The notes: a model not told the origin generated them from the letters alone. DNA of 64,000 nucleotides from Chitinophaga alhagiae (GCF_003568665.1 NZ_QXMH01000003.1:1-64000); one strand, 5' to 3'; shown: positions 37,959 to 46,398, counted from the first letter of the stretch. A program made the numbers and translations.

Positions 37959-38752
37959 GCCGCTACTGTTTCCCGGAGCAGGATATAAACGCCCATTACC
38001 AGCACCAGCCAGCCAAAGGCCGGTTTCAGCTGCTCGCTGTTCACCCTTTTGGACAAAACGAAACCGATAAAAATACCTGCAATGGCAAACGCGGTAACAA
38101 GCAGCAGAAAGCTCCAGTCCACCGGCGTTTCACCACTTTCTCCCAGGAAACCGATCAATGATTTGGCTGCAATAATGACCAGAGACGTTCCGACCGCTTC
38201 CTTCATAGGGAGCTTGCTCAATACCACCAGAGCGGGTATGATCAGGAAACCGCCTCCCGCGCCAACCAGGCCGGTCAGCATCCCTACCAGCAGGCCTTCC
38301 AGCAGAATGAGCGGATAATTAAATTGCTGTTGTTGGGGCGGCGCGTCTTCCCGCTGCCGCTCCTTCCTGATCATGGAATAAGAAGCCCCGATCATGAGCA
38401 GCGCAAACAGCAACATCAGCAAGCTGCTGCTGGTAACGGTGCGGTCTCCTATACGCATGATCTCCCGGGGAATGGCCGGCACCAGCCAGGCCCTTGTTAA
38501 AAAAACCGCTGCAATGGAAGGTATCCCGAACACCACAGCCGTTTTGACATTTACCAGCCCTTTCCGGAAATAGGGAACAGCGCCGGCAATACTGGTAACG
38601 CCTACAATAAAAAGAGAATAAGCCGTTGCCAGCACGGCGTCTACCCTGAACAGGTACACCAGCACAGGCACGGTCAGGATACTGCCGCCGCCGCCGATGA
38701 TGCCCAGTGATACCCCTATCAGGATAGATGCTATGTAGCCCGGTATGTCCAT
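37952..38752 (-). CDS. TauE/SafE-family sulfite exporter-type permease
   Basis: 266 aa from Met at 38752 (MDIPGYIASILIGVS); an upstream in-frame ATG at 38785 would include the promoter-like region. About eight membrane helices and the two repeats GIIGGGGSILTVPVLVYLF and GLVGAGGGFLIIPALVVLSK typical of TauE/SafE. It probably exports sulfite or a related anion made by the persulfide pathway. Its position between crp and the persulfide enzyme supports this. Confidence 0.9.
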   Translation of the reverse strand: MDIPGYIASILIGVSLGIIGGGGSILTVPVLVYLFRVDAVLATAYSLFIVGVTSIAGAVPYFRKGLVNVKTAVVFGIPSIAAVFLTRAWLVPAIPREIMRIGDRTVTSSSLLMLLFALLMIGASYSMIRKERQREDAPPQQQQFNYPLILLEGLLVGMLTGLVGAGGGFLIIPALVVLSKLPMKEAVGTSLVIIAAKSLIGFLGESGETPVDWSFLLLVTAFAIAGIFIGFVLSKRVNSEQLKPAFGWLVLVMGVYILLRETVAAM

Positions 38753-38797
38753 ATGTTTCAGATTAATACCGCAAAAATGCATCAACCTGGCAACTGC

Positions 38798-38818
38798 TAC
38801 AGCTACTTTAGTTACAGA
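38798..38818 (-). promoter_or_regulatory. Candidate operator upstream of tauE
   Basis: On the minus strand TGTAAC-TAAA-GTAGCT inside a 21-bp stretch shared with 37938-37958. Its centre (38808.5) is 29.5 bp upstream of the -7-like CATTTTTG (38779-38772). It overlaps the last codons of crp. Confidence 0.5.
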
Positions 38819-39435
38819 AGGGTAATTTTGTTCCGCCCGAGCGCCACAACACCGTTCTCCTCCAGCTGCTTCAGCAACCGCGACACTACAACCCTTGCGG
38901 TACCCAGCTCATTGGCCAGCTGCTCATGGGTGGTTTGCACGGTTTGGGACGAAGCCAGCTCTGATTTCTTGCGGAGCAAGCCAAGCAGCCGTTCATCCAC
39001 CTTCTTGAAGGCAATGGCGTTGACAACCTCCAGCAGCTCCTCAAAACGCTTGTGATACAGCCGGAAGATATAGTCCAGCCATTGGGGATATAACCTGATA
39101 AAATGCGGTACTTTTTCAACAGGCAGGAAGAGTATTTCCGCATCCTCCTCCACCTCCGCTTTCACCTTGCTGGTTTCGTTATGCAACCCTCCCAGGAAAG
39201 ACATGATACAGCTTTCACCGGCCTTGATGTAATACAACAGGATCTCTCTTCCGTCTTCCTCCGTTCTGACCACTCTCATTACCCCCCTGGTAACAATGGG
39301 GATGGAACGGATGGAAGCGTTCTCGTTCAAAATGACGGTACCTGCCTTGTATTCCTTTTGCAGGCCGTACTTGTATAATTCTTCCCTTAGCTCCGGGGAA
39401 GACCGGAACTCCGGTATCTGTTCAAGATGCTCCAT
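38812..39435 (-). CDS. Crp/Fnr-family transcription regulator of the sulfur operon
   Basis: 207 aa. Cyclic-nucleotide-binding-type beta-roll (about 20-115; ITRGVMRVVRTEEDGREILLYYIKAGESC) without the canonical cAMP Arg/Ser pair, dimer helix (about 115-145) and a winged HTH (HEQLANELGTARVVVSRLLKQLE). The recognition helix has Val where Crp and Fnr have the DNA-reading Glu, so a non-canonical operator is expected; the 21-bp repeat upstream of tauE and the MBL gene is the obvious candidate. Cys92 in GESCIMSF could sense persulfide. Its own promoter carries a TGA-N6-TCA dyad. Confidence 0.88.
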   Translation of the reverse strand: MEHLEQIPEFRSSPELREELYKYGLQKEYKAGTVILNENASIRSIPIVTRGVMRVVRTEEDGREILLYYIKAGESCIMSFLGGLHNETSKVKAEVEEDAEILFLPVEKVPHFIRLYPQWLDYIFRLYHKRFEELLEVVNAIAFKKVDERLLGLLRKKSELASSQTVQTTHEQLANELGTARVVVSRLLKQLEENGVVALGRNKITLL

Positions 39436-39439
39436 ATCG

Positions 39440-39447
39440 CAAATTTA
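39440..39447 (-). promoter_or_regulatory. -7 element of crp
   Basis: TAAATTTG on the minus strand, an exact TAnnTTTG match 5 to 12 bp before the crp ATG; the leader would be very short or absent. Confidence 0.45.
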
Positions 39448-39470
39448 CGCTTTCGGGGCGGGAGAACGGG

Positions 39471-39482
39471 TGATCCCTGTCA
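39471..39482. promoter_or_regulatory. TGA-N6-TCA operator upstream of crp
   Basis: TGA-TCCCTG-TCA, centre 39476.5, 29.5 bp from the TAAATTTG -7 element of crp. This is the class II Crp/Fnr distance. Confidence 0.5.
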
Positions 39483-39501
39483 TTGGGGTGACTGGCACTG
39501 G

Positions 39502-40626
39502 TCATTTGGCTGCAGTAGGCCTGAGCTTGTCTAGTTCCTCCTTCATGATTTTATTGTCCTTTTTCAATGAATCCAGCTCTTTGCGGTGCCCGATGAGGTA
39601 TAGTGTCAATTCTTCCACTTTTTGCAGCAGGATTTTGTTCATCTCTCCCAGGTCAATGCCGTTGGTGCTAACTTCCTTTTCTGCTGGAACTTCGGGAAGA
39701 TGTTTATTTATCTTTACAAATGTTTCCAGCTCATATAGCGTTGAAAGAGCGTAGTTGTCTTCAAATACATGGTCTGCCCAGGTCTGCTGCTGGGTCACTT
39801 TCACTTTCCGCGCGCAAATAGCGCCTTCAACTGCGAGCTTATAGTTGCCGGGGTCATTGGTTCCGATACCGATGTTGCCGGTTGCATTTTTAATATACAT
39901 TTTATCCGGCCCTCCTACGTAAAAGCTTAAATCGTTGCTCGCATTTGTAACAATGCCTACGTTCTCCGCGGTTCCATCCGGGCTTTTCCAGGCAATATGC
40001 CTTGCATTGGGCAATACCAGCTGATTAGTAGCATTTGCAACGCCAACGCCTAATTTTCCATTCGTGTACAAGTCACCGGCTGTATTCACGTAGGGTAGCC
40101 TGAAAATCTGGTTATTGTCAAAATCACACTTCAACCCATAGTTTGAAGTTTCAGCAAGATGTCCTGCAGGCGGTTCAACGGTGCTGCCCCATTGCCCGCC
40201 GGTAAGCGGTGAGCTATAACCAGCATTACTTTCTGTCTTGTAAAAAATGGCGCCCCATCGATTATTGGAGCGCATCCATATGGCATTGTCAAAAATGTAG
40301 AACGTTGCGGCTTCAGGGTTACCCGAAGTACACCGGATCTCTACCCCATCAAAACGCCCTACTGTTCCTTCGTATTTATCTATCCGGATACGGTAGGTTC
40401 CTTGTTGATTAAAGGAATTGGCATCTGCCTGAACATTGATATCTGCAACATAAGCATAACGGTCCGCGTTTCCTTTTACTTCAAGTATTTTGTAGTAGTA
40501 ATACCTGTATGGGGCCGCACCATCATTGGTACTTCCCAGCATTTGCCAACTATCAGGGCCATAGGCCTGCGCGTACAATATAGGCGGAAATAAAAGTACG
40601 AGAAAGAATAAGGTACAGAGCTTCAT
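39502..40626 (-). CDS. Secreted protein with Bacteroidota tail-fibre-type C-terminus (copy 2)
   Basis: 374 aa. Signal peptide (about 1-19, ending LYAQ), beta-rich N-terminal region unlike copy 1 (about 20-250), then NIGIGTNDPGNYKLAVEGAICARKVKV and MNKILLQKVEELTLYLIGHRKEL coiled coil. The C-terminal 120 residues are nearly the same as in 34368-35264. The two genes are direct repeats 5 kb apart that bracket the sulfur operon. A TATTTTTG element (40685-40678, minus) precedes it. Confidence 0.8.
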   Translation of the reverse strand: MKLCTLFFLVLLFPPILYAQAYGPDSWQMLGSTNDGAAPYRYYYYKILEVKGNADRYAYVADINVQADANSFNQQGTYRIRIDKYEGTVGRFDGVEIRCTSGNPEAATFYIFDNAIWMRSNNRWGAIFYKTESNAGYSSPLTGGQWGSTVEPPAGHLAETSNYGLKCDFDNNQIFRLPYVNTAGDLYTNGKLGVGVANATNQLVLPNARHIAWKSPDGTAENVGIVTNASNDLSFYVGGPDKMYIKNATGNIGIGTNDPGNYKLAVEGAICARKVKVTQQQTWADHVFEDNYALSTLYELETFVKINKHLPEVPAEKEVSTNGIDLGEMNKILLQKVEELTLYLIGHRKELDSLKKDNKIMKEELDKLRPTAAK

Positions 40627-40717
40627 AAAGTGGTTTTTAAGTTAACAATAGGTATTGGGTCACTAACCTTCAAAATACAAAAATAATCAAGGACGATCCG
40701 CAAGACGTAAAAAAAAC

Positions 40718-40748
40718 TTGCTGCAATTATCCTAAACAATTATATTTG
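40718..40748 (+). promoter_or_regulatory. Canonical promoter of the fatty acid hydroxylase gene
   Basis: TTG (40718-40720), 20-bp spacer, TATATTTG (40741-40748), 28 bp before the ATG at 40777. Confidence 0.65.
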
Positions 40749-40776
40749 TCTACAAAATCAATAGACTAACCATATT

Positions 40777-42000
40777 ATGCATCACTTCAACTGGATCGCA
40801 CTATCCATTGTCGGGTTCCTGTTTTTCATTGCGCTGGAATATCTCCTATCCCGCAGAACGGGAAAGAACTACTTCCAGTTCGCAGAATCCATCGCCAACC
40901 TCAATGTTGGCATAGCCGAGCGGTTGCTGGACATTTTTGTGACAGGATTGTTCTATTTCTTTTTTGATTACATCTACCGCAACTTTGCGCTGTGGCATAT
41001 CAGGCCCACCTGGTATACCTGGTTCCTGCTCTTTCTGGCCACGGACTTTGTATGGTATTGGTACCACCGCCTCGCGCATGAAGTGAACATTCTCTGGGCG
41101 GCGCACGTAGTGCATCACCAAAGCGAAGACTTCAACTACACAGTGTCTGCCAGGATCACCGTGTTCCAGGCCGCGGCCCGTTCCCTGTTCTGGGCAATAT
41201 TGCCGCTGGCGGGCTTTCCACCGGCCATGATCACTTCCCTCCTGCTGGTACACGGCCTCTACCCTTTCTTTATCCACACCCGGACCATCGGCAAACTGGG
41301 CATCCTGGAATACTTTATGGTAACGCCTTCCCACCACCGCGTACATCACAGCTCCAATGAAAAGTACCTCGACAAAAATTATGGGGACGTACTCATCATC
41401 TGGGACAAGATGTTCGGCACCTTCACACCGGAACAAAATGAAGAGCTCTGCGTGTATGGCCTCACCAAGCCGCTGAAAAGCCACAGCTTCCTCTGGCAGC
41501 AATTCCACTTTATGCTGGAGCTGCTGACCGCATTTAAACGGGCCGGCAGCTGGAAAGCGCGCTGGAAGGTGATCTTTGGCAAACCTGACGATATAGACCC
41601 GGATATCAGGGAGCAGCTGGAAGCGGTATGGCTGCGGAAAACGGCAGCCCGCAAACAAACAAAGTTCCAGCGCATTTACATTGTCATACAAACAGTGATC
41701 AGCATCAGCCTGCTGTTTACGGCCACCCTGCTGGAGGCCTACATACCCGCTGGCCTGAACGTATTCATTGTGCTGTTCATCCTGCTCAGCCTTGTTAATA
41801 CCGGGGCCATACTGGAGCAGAAAAAATGGTTCTTTTACCTGGAATACGCGCGCATGATGCTCATTGCCGTTACGTTCCTGGTGTACTTCCCGCACCTGTA
41901 CGTATTTGCGAGCGTACTGCTGTTTGCGGGCCTGGTAACGTTCTATTTCTCTCGTATTGAAAGGTCTATGCACCGCCTGCTGTTCCAGCGGGCGCAATGA
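40777..42000 (+). CDS. Sterol desaturase / fatty acid hydroxylase family protein
   Basis: 407 aa membrane protein with the eight-histidine di-iron pattern: WYHRLAHEVNILWAAHVVHHQSED (about 91-114) and SHHRVHHSSNEKYLDKNYGD (about 188-207). Membrane helices flank the histidine clusters and three more follow at the C-terminus (about 305-395). Members hydroxylate or desaturate lipids using O2; the substrate in this strain is unknown. It is a single gene followed directly by tRNA-Cys. Confidence 0.9.
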   Translation: MHHFNWIALSIVGFLFFIALEYLLSRRTGKNYFQFAESIANLNVGIAERLLDIFVTGLFYFFFDYIYRNFALWHIRPTWYTWFLLFLATDFVWYWYHRLAHEVNILWAAHVVHHQSEDFNYTVSARITVFQAAARSLFWAILPLAGFPPAMITSLLLVHGLYPFFIHTRTIGKLGILEYFMVTPSHHRVHHSSNEKYLDKNYGDVLIIWDKMFGTFTPEQNEELCVYGLTKPLKSHSFLWQQFHFMLELLTAFKRAGSWKARWKVIFGKPDDIDPDIREQLEAVWLRKTAARKQTKFQRIYIVIQTVISISLLFTATLLEAYIPAGLNVFIVLFILLSLVNTGAILEQKKWFFYLEYARMMLIAVTFLVYFPHLYVFASVLLFAGLVTFYFSRIERSMHRLLFQRAQ

Positions 42001-42003
42001 TAT

Positions 42004-42074
42004 TGTCGTGTGGCCGAGTGGTTAGGTAAAGGCCTGCAAAGCCTTTCACGGTGGTTCGAATCCACCCACGGCTA
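42004..42074 (+). tRNA. tRNA-Cys (GCA)
   Basis: Anticodon stem AAGGC/GCCTT closes loop CTGCAAA (anticodon GCA); T arm GGTGG-TTCGAAT-CCACC; short D stem GCC/GGT. The acceptor stem is TGTCGTG/CACGGCT with a U-U mismatch at the first pair and A73, or equally a six-pair stem with U73 if the ends are 42005 and 42073. U73 is the main tRNA-Cys identity base, so the shorter form is attractive. CCA is not encoded. Confidence 0.85.
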
Positions 42075-42077
42075 CAT

Positions 42078-42123
42078 AAGCCGGGGAAACGCGGAGAATT
42101 GCGCGTTTTTCCGGCTTTTTGTT
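42078..42123 (+). terminator. Terminator after tRNA-Cys
   Basis: AAGCCGG (42078-42084) pairs with CCGGCTT (42111-42117) with further internal pairing GGAAACGCG/CGCGTTTTTCC, followed by TTTGTTTT. Confidence 0.85.
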
Positions 42124-42167
42124 TTGCCGCCTCCCCGCAGCCACTGAAAAGCACTCCTGGTTACCAG

Positions 42168-42179
42168 TGATGTAGATCA
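42168..42179. promoter_or_regulatory. TGA-N6-TCA operator before the AI-2E/ppsA operon
   Basis: TGA-TGTAGA-TCA, centre 42173.5. A GAAATTCG -7-like octamer starts 51.5 bp downstream (42225-42232), which implies translation from 42258. Confidence 0.5.
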
Positions 42180-42257
42180 TGGCCGAAGGGCATCACTGTC
42201 ATCAGCCGCGTGCCGGGCAATCGCGAAATTCGGTACATGAAGCAGGTTTCTTGTCAT

Positions 42258-43304
42258 ATGGCCTCACTCCTGAAATGGCTGCATATAGTGCTGGTGGCTT
42301 CGGTAATATTGTATTTTGGGAAAACCCTCTTTATCCCGCTATTCATGGGGCTGTTGGTGGCCCTGGTCATGTTCCCGGTGTGCCGGAGGCTGGAAGCCAG
42401 GGGGTGGACGCGCACAATGGCTGTTACCTTGTCTGTCTCAACAGTAGTGCTCCTCTTCTTTATATTGATCTTTCTGCTTTACTGGCAATTGCGGGTTTTC
42501 CTGGAAGACTGGCCTGTTATTTCCCAAAAACTGGATCTCGCCTTCCGGCAGCTGCAGGCCTGGCTGGCAAGCCGGCTGGGCATTACGGTAACAGCGCAGG
42601 CTCCCTGGTGGCATCAGCTTTCCGACCAGGTTGGCAGTTTAGCCGCCCCGCTGCTGCGGGGTACCCTGGGCGTTACGGTCAGTACATTATTCATACTGTT
42701 CATGACCCCGGTTTTTGCGGCATTGTTCCTTTACCACCGCAAAGTTTTTGTACGCGCCCTGCTCCAGTACGCCGGCCCGGTATACAGGGAGCGGCTGGAA
42801 GCAGCGCTTGTTAAAGTAACGAATACCTATTTCCGATACATCAAGGGCATGGTCATCGTATATCTCATTGTCGGAATATTGAACAGCATCGGGCTGGCGG
42901 CGCTGGGAATCCCCCATGCTATCCTGTTTGGCGTGCTGACGGCGGTGATGACCATTATTCCATACATCGGCATCATTATCAGTGCATTACTCCCCATTTC
43001 AGCGGCCTGGATCTCCCATGCCTCCATCTGGTACCCGCTTGGCGTTATTGGCGTGTTCTCGTTTGTTCAATACCTGGAAGCCAATGTGATATTCCCGAAA
43101 GTAGTAGCCACACAATTAAACGTCAGCACATGGGCCACGCTGGTGGCCATTCTGGCCGGGGGCATCATCTGGGGAGTAGCAGGCATGGTATTGTTCATTC
43201 CTTTCGTAGCCATTCTGAAAATTATGGCAGACCATATGGAAAACTGGGAAGTGCTCAGAACGCTCCTTTCCAGGAATGCCGCAGAACTTCCTAAAAACAA
43301 CTGA
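42258..43304 (+). CDS. AI-2E family transporter (TqsA/PerM type)
   Basis: 348 aa from Met at 42258 (MASLLKWLHIVLVASVILYFG); in-frame Mets at 42210 and 42237 lie at or before the predicted transcription start. About seven to eight membrane helices; the second half has VYLIVGILNSIGLAALGIPHAILFGVL and TIIPYIGIIISALLPISAA typical of the AI-2E exporter family. The family includes autoinducer and Na+/H+ exchange members, so no substrate is given. It is 6 bp upstream of ppsA. Confidence 0.9.
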   Translation: MASLLKWLHIVLVASVILYFGKTLFIPLFMGLLVALVMFPVCRRLEARGWTRTMAVTLSVSTVVLLFFILIFLLYWQLRVFLEDWPVISQKLDLAFRQLQAWLASRLGITVTAQAPWWHQLSDQVGSLAAPLLRGTLGVTVSTLFILFMTPVFAALFLYHRKVFVRALLQYAGPVYRERLEAALVKVTNTYFRYIKGMVIVYLIVGILNSIGLAALGIPHAILFGVLTAVMTIIPYIGIIISALLPISAAWISHASIWYPLGVIGVFSFVQYLEANVIFPKVVATQLNVSTWATLVAILAGGIIWGVAGMVLFIPFVAILKIMADHMENWEVLRTLLSRNAAELPKNN

Positions 43305-43310
43305 TCTATC

Positions 43311-45686
43311 ATGAGCGCATTTATCAAAAAATTCAGCGATATCAGTCTGAAAGACATCAACACCGTAGGCGGTAAAAATGCCTCACTGGGTGAAATGGTA
43401 TCCGGCCTGCAACGCTCAGGCATCCGGGTGCCGGAAGGCTTCGCTGTTACCACGGCAGCCTTCCGGGCCTTTATGGAGGAGAACACGCTGCAAGACTGTT
43501 ACGCCCTGTTGCAAGAGCTGGACCGGCAGACCTATGCCAACCTTCACCAGGTAGGCATGGCAATACGGCAGCGGATGTTGCAGGGTGTTTTATCCGCCGC
43601 CATGGCAGCAGACATCGGCAATGCGTATGAAGAACTGTGTAATGGCGAGCCGCAGCCGATGGCAGTCAGAAGCAGCGCCACGGCGGAAGACCTTCCTGCA
43701 GCCAGCTTTGCCGGGCAGCACGATTCCTTTCTTCATATTACCGGAAAGGAGCAAGTGCTGGACGCTGTACGCCGGTGTTTCGCCTCCCTCTTCACAGACA
43801 GGGCTATCAAGTACCGGGAAGAACGGGAAATAAACCACGCAGAAGTAGCTATTTCCGTGGGCATACAACGTATGATAAATGCGGATGAAGGTTCTTCGGG
43901 AGTAGTATTTTCACTGGAACCGGACAGCGGCTGCCGGGAAGTAATGCTTATTACCGGTTGCTGGGGGCTTGGCGAAAATATTGTACAGGGTACAGTGCAA
44001 CCTGATGAATATTATGTTTTTAAACCTGGCCTGCTGCAAGGAAAAGAAGCCGTTATCCGGCGGAAAACAGGTGAAAAAGAAACGACCATGCGCTACGATC
44101 CGGGAAGCGGCAACCTCCGCAGGGACGTGACGGCACCGGCACGCCGCAAAATGAGGGTACTGACCGAGCCGGAAGTTGTACAGCTTGCCCATTGGTCACT
44201 GGCCATTGAAACGCATTACCGGCAACCCATGGACATTGAATGGGCCAAAGACGGTATAACGGGAGAGTTGTTCATTCTGCAAGCCAGGCCGGAAACGGTG
44301 TTTGCCCAACGCCAGGGGCCAGCGACCACTACACAGCGGCTGTTAAAGAAAGGGCCTGTGCTGGTGCAGGGAGAAGCAGTCGGGAGCGGCATTGCAGCCG
44401 AAACGGCCCGGCTCCTGGCTTCTCCGCTGGAAGCATCTGCCCTCCTCCCCGGAGACATTATCGTAACAACGAATACCTCTCCGGATTGGGACCCGCTATT
44501 GCAAAAGGCCGGCGGCATTGTCACCAACACCGGGGGCAGAACAAGCCATGCTGCCATTGTAGCCCGGGAAATGGGTGTTCCCGCCATTGTAGGAACAACT
44601 AACGCCACCGAACGCATCCACAACGGGCAGCCGGTCACTATTTCCTGCAGCGAAGGCAAAACGGGTTTTGTGTATGAAGGGATGCTGCCGGTCGAAACAG
44701 AAACAATAACCGCGGAAGCACAGCAAATGCCCGGGAACACGAAAGTAATGCTGATCCTCAGTGACCCGGACAGGGCGTTCAGGCTGGCCGGCCTCCCCAA
44801 TGACGGCGTTGGCCTCCTGCGGCTGGAGTTCATGATCACCCACACCGTAAAAATACATCCCATGGCCCTGGTCAATTATGATGAGCTCGCGAATAAAGAC
44901 GCCAAAGCGGAAATAGACAGGCTCACAGCAGGGTATGCCAGCCGTGAGGAATATTTTATTGAAACGCTCGCTTCCGGCATCGCCACAGTAGCGGCCGCAT
45001 TCTATCCCAAAGACGTGATAGTGCGCATGAGTGACTTCAAAACGAATGAATATGCCATGCTGATTGGCGGGGCCGCTTTTGAGCCGCATGAAGAAAATCC
45101 CATGCTGGGTTTCCGCGGAGCGTCCCGTTACTACCATCCACTGTATAAAGAAGGGTTCGGGCTGGAATGCAAAGCCGTAAAAAAGGTACGGAACAACATG
45201 GGCCTCACCAATGTAAAGGTGATGGTACCGTTTTGCCGAACGGTGCCGGAAGGCCGCGAGGTATTGAAAGTGATGAAAGAATACGGACTTGAGCGGAACC
45301 AGAACGGCCTTGAAGTATACGTTATGGCCGAGTTGCCCTCCAATGTACTTTGCGCAGCCGGATTCGCTGAAATATTCGACGGGTTCTCCATCGGCTCCAA
45401 TGATCTCACGCAGCTGGTACTGGGCATAGACAGGGATTCCGCCATACTGTCAGGCGCTTATTCGGAAGAAGATCCGGCTTGCCAATTGATGGTAGACCAA
45501 CTGATCAGCGCGGCAGCGGCAGCCGGTGTACCGGCAGGATTCTGCGGGCAGGCCCCAAGTGATATCCCCGGCTACGCAGAGTTCCTTGTATCTCGCAACA
45601 TCAGCAGTATTTCTTTCAGTCCGGATACGCTGCTGCAGGGCCTGAGCCGGGTAAGGGCCGCTGAAAAACAGGTCACCGGGCAATAA
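43311..45686 (+). CDS. ppsA: Phosphoenolpyruvate synthase
   Basis: 791 aa (typical length). ATP-grasp N-terminus (VGGKNASLGEMVSGL, RSSATAEDLPAASFAGQHDSFL), phosphohistidine domain with the catalytic His in TGGRTSHAAIVAREMGVPAIVGT (about residue 415), and PEP/pyruvate barrel with GSNDLTQLVLGIDRDS and the catalytic Cys in GFCGQAPSD. It makes PEP from pyruvate and ATP for gluconeogenesis. It is cotranscribed with the AI-2E protein behind an Fnr-like operator, i.e. under the stress regulon. Confidence 0.95.
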   Translation: MSAFIKKFSDISLKDINTVGGKNASLGEMVSGLQRSGIRVPEGFAVTTAAFRAFMEENTLQDCYALLQELDRQTYANLHQVGMAIRQRMLQGVLSAAMAADIGNAYEELCNGEPQPMAVRSSATAEDLPAASFAGQHDSFLHITGKEQVLDAVRRCFASLFTDRAIKYREEREINHAEVAISVGIQRMINADEGSSGVVFSLEPDSGCREVMLITGCWGLGENIVQGTVQPDEYYVFKPGLLQGKEAVIRRKTGEKETTMRYDPGSGNLRRDVTAPARRKMRVLTEPEVVQLAHWSLAIETHYRQPMDIEWAKDGITGELFILQARPETVFAQRQGPATTTQRLLKKGPVLVQGEAVGSGIAAETARLLASPLEASALLPGDIIVTTNTSPDWDPLLQKAGGIVTNTGGRTSHAAIVAREMGVPAIVGTTNATERIHNGQPVTISCSEGKTGFVYEGMLPVETETITAEAQQMPGNTKVMLILSDPDRAFRLAGLPNDGVGLLRLEFMITHTVKIHPMALVNYDELANKDAKAEIDRLTAGYASREEYFIETLASGIATVAAAFYPKDVIVRMSDFKTNEYAMLIGGAAFEPHEENPMLGFRGASRYYHPLYKEGFGLECKAVKKVRNNMGLTNVKVMVPFCRTVPEGREVLKVMKEYGLERNQNGLEVYVMAELPSNVLCAAGFAEIFDGFSIGSNDLTQLVLGIDRDSAILSGAYSEEDPACQLMVDQLISAAAAAGVPAGFCGQAPSDIPGYAEFLVSRNISSISFSPDTLLQGLSRVRAAEKQVTGQ

Positions 45687-45687
45687 T

Positions 45688-45706
45688 ACGGCGCAGGGCC
45701 GTTTTT
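45688..45706 (+). terminator. Terminator of the ppsA transcript
   Basis: ACGGC-GCAGG-GCCGT followed by TTTT, 1 bp after the stop codon. Confidence 0.65.
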
Positions 45707-45720
45707 CAAGGGCATGGCAT

Positions 45721-45732
45721 TGACAACAATCA
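45721..45732. promoter_or_regulatory. TGA-N6-TCA operator of hsp20
   Basis: TTGA-CAACAA-TCAA dyad, core 45721-45732, centre 45726.5, exactly 51.5 bp before the first base of the TAATTTTG -7 element. The flanking T/A gives TTGA...TCAA as in E. coli Fnr sites. Confidence 0.6.
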
Positions 45733-45777
45733 ACCGCTGCATGCACGCCCATCATACTTTTCTCGTTGGCCCTGCTG

Positions 45778-45785
45778 TAATTTTG
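45778..45785 (+). promoter_or_regulatory. -7 element of hsp20
   Basis: TAATTTTG, exact TAnnTTTG match; no TTG at 20-bp spacing. Confidence 0.5.
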
Positions 45786-45826
45786 ATCATATAAAATTCA
45801 ATCCATCATCTTAAAAAATTCCTGCA

Positions 45827-46267
45827 ATGCAAACTTCATTATTAACAAGGCCATCAAGCCTGCTGCCTTCCGTGCTGGAAGAGCTGTTGCCCTCATGGTT
45901 CGAATTCAATGGAAAAAAGACGTCCGCACTGCTGACCGTTCCGGCAGTGAACATTGTTGAAGAAAAAGACCGCTTTGAGATTTCCCTGGCTGCTCCGGGA
46001 ATGAAAAAAGAAGATTTCAGAATTGATGTAACGGACCAGGAACTGACCGTAAGTGCCAAAAAGGAGGTTTCCTCGGAAGAAAAAGGCAAGAAGTTTACCA
46101 AACAAGAATACAACTACAGCAGTTTCTACCGTAGTTTCGACTTGCCCGCTTCCGTGATCGCTTCCAAGATCAGTGCTACGTATACTGACGGGGTGCTGCA
46201 TCTTTCCCTGCCCAAAAAGGAAGAAGCGCAACAGCAACCCGCCAGCGTACAGATAGCGGTAAAATAA
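45827..46267 (+). CDS. hsp20: Hsp20 / alpha-crystallin small heat-shock protein
   Basis: 146 aa. Alpha-crystallin domain (about 40-135) with VPAVNIVEEKDRFEISLAAPGMKKEDF and the A-x-x-x-G-V-L motif (YTDGVLHLSLPKKEE). ATP-independent holdase that binds unfolding proteins. Single-gene unit between two terminators, with an Fnr-like operator upstream. Confidence 0.95.
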   Translation: MQTSLLTRPSSLLPSVLEELLPSWFEFNGKKTSALLTVPAVNIVEEKDRFEISLAAPGMKKEDFRIDVTDQELTVSAKKEVSSEEKGKKFTKQEYNYSSFYRSFDLPASVIASKISATYTDGVLHLSLPKKEEAQQQPASVQIAVK

Positions 46268-46288
46268 GAGCACAGCAACCCGCATCGC

Positions 46289-46316
46289 AAAGCCCCGGCT
46301 GGTTAGCCGGGGCTTT
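46289..46316. terminator. Perfect bidirectional terminator
   Basis: AAAGCCCCGGCT-GGTT-AGCCGGGGCTTT, 12-bp perfect stem with A and T tracts on its ends. Confidence 0.9.
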
Positions 46317-46386
46317 CTCTTGACGTCCCGCAGCCAGCCGGTACATGATCATCACGCCACTGCCGGCATGAAACATAACACCGCGT

Positions 46387-46398
46387 TGACCAGGATCA
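46387..46398. promoter_or_regulatory. TGA-N6-TCA operator of the usp-flavodoxin operon
   Basis: TGA-CCAGGA-TCA, centre 46392.5, exactly 51.5 bp before TACATTCG (46444-46451). The same text TGACnnGGATCATGG occurs at 52727. Confidence 0.6.

Noticed and set aside
34368..40626. Composite transposon flanked by insertion sequences
   Set aside because: The flanking repeats encode tail-type secreted proteins, not transposases, and no terminal inverted repeats were seen.
42179..42814. Alternative 211-codon frame overlapping the AI-2E gene
   Set aside because: It covers the same DNA as the AI-2E gene in another frame, and its start is inside the operator region.
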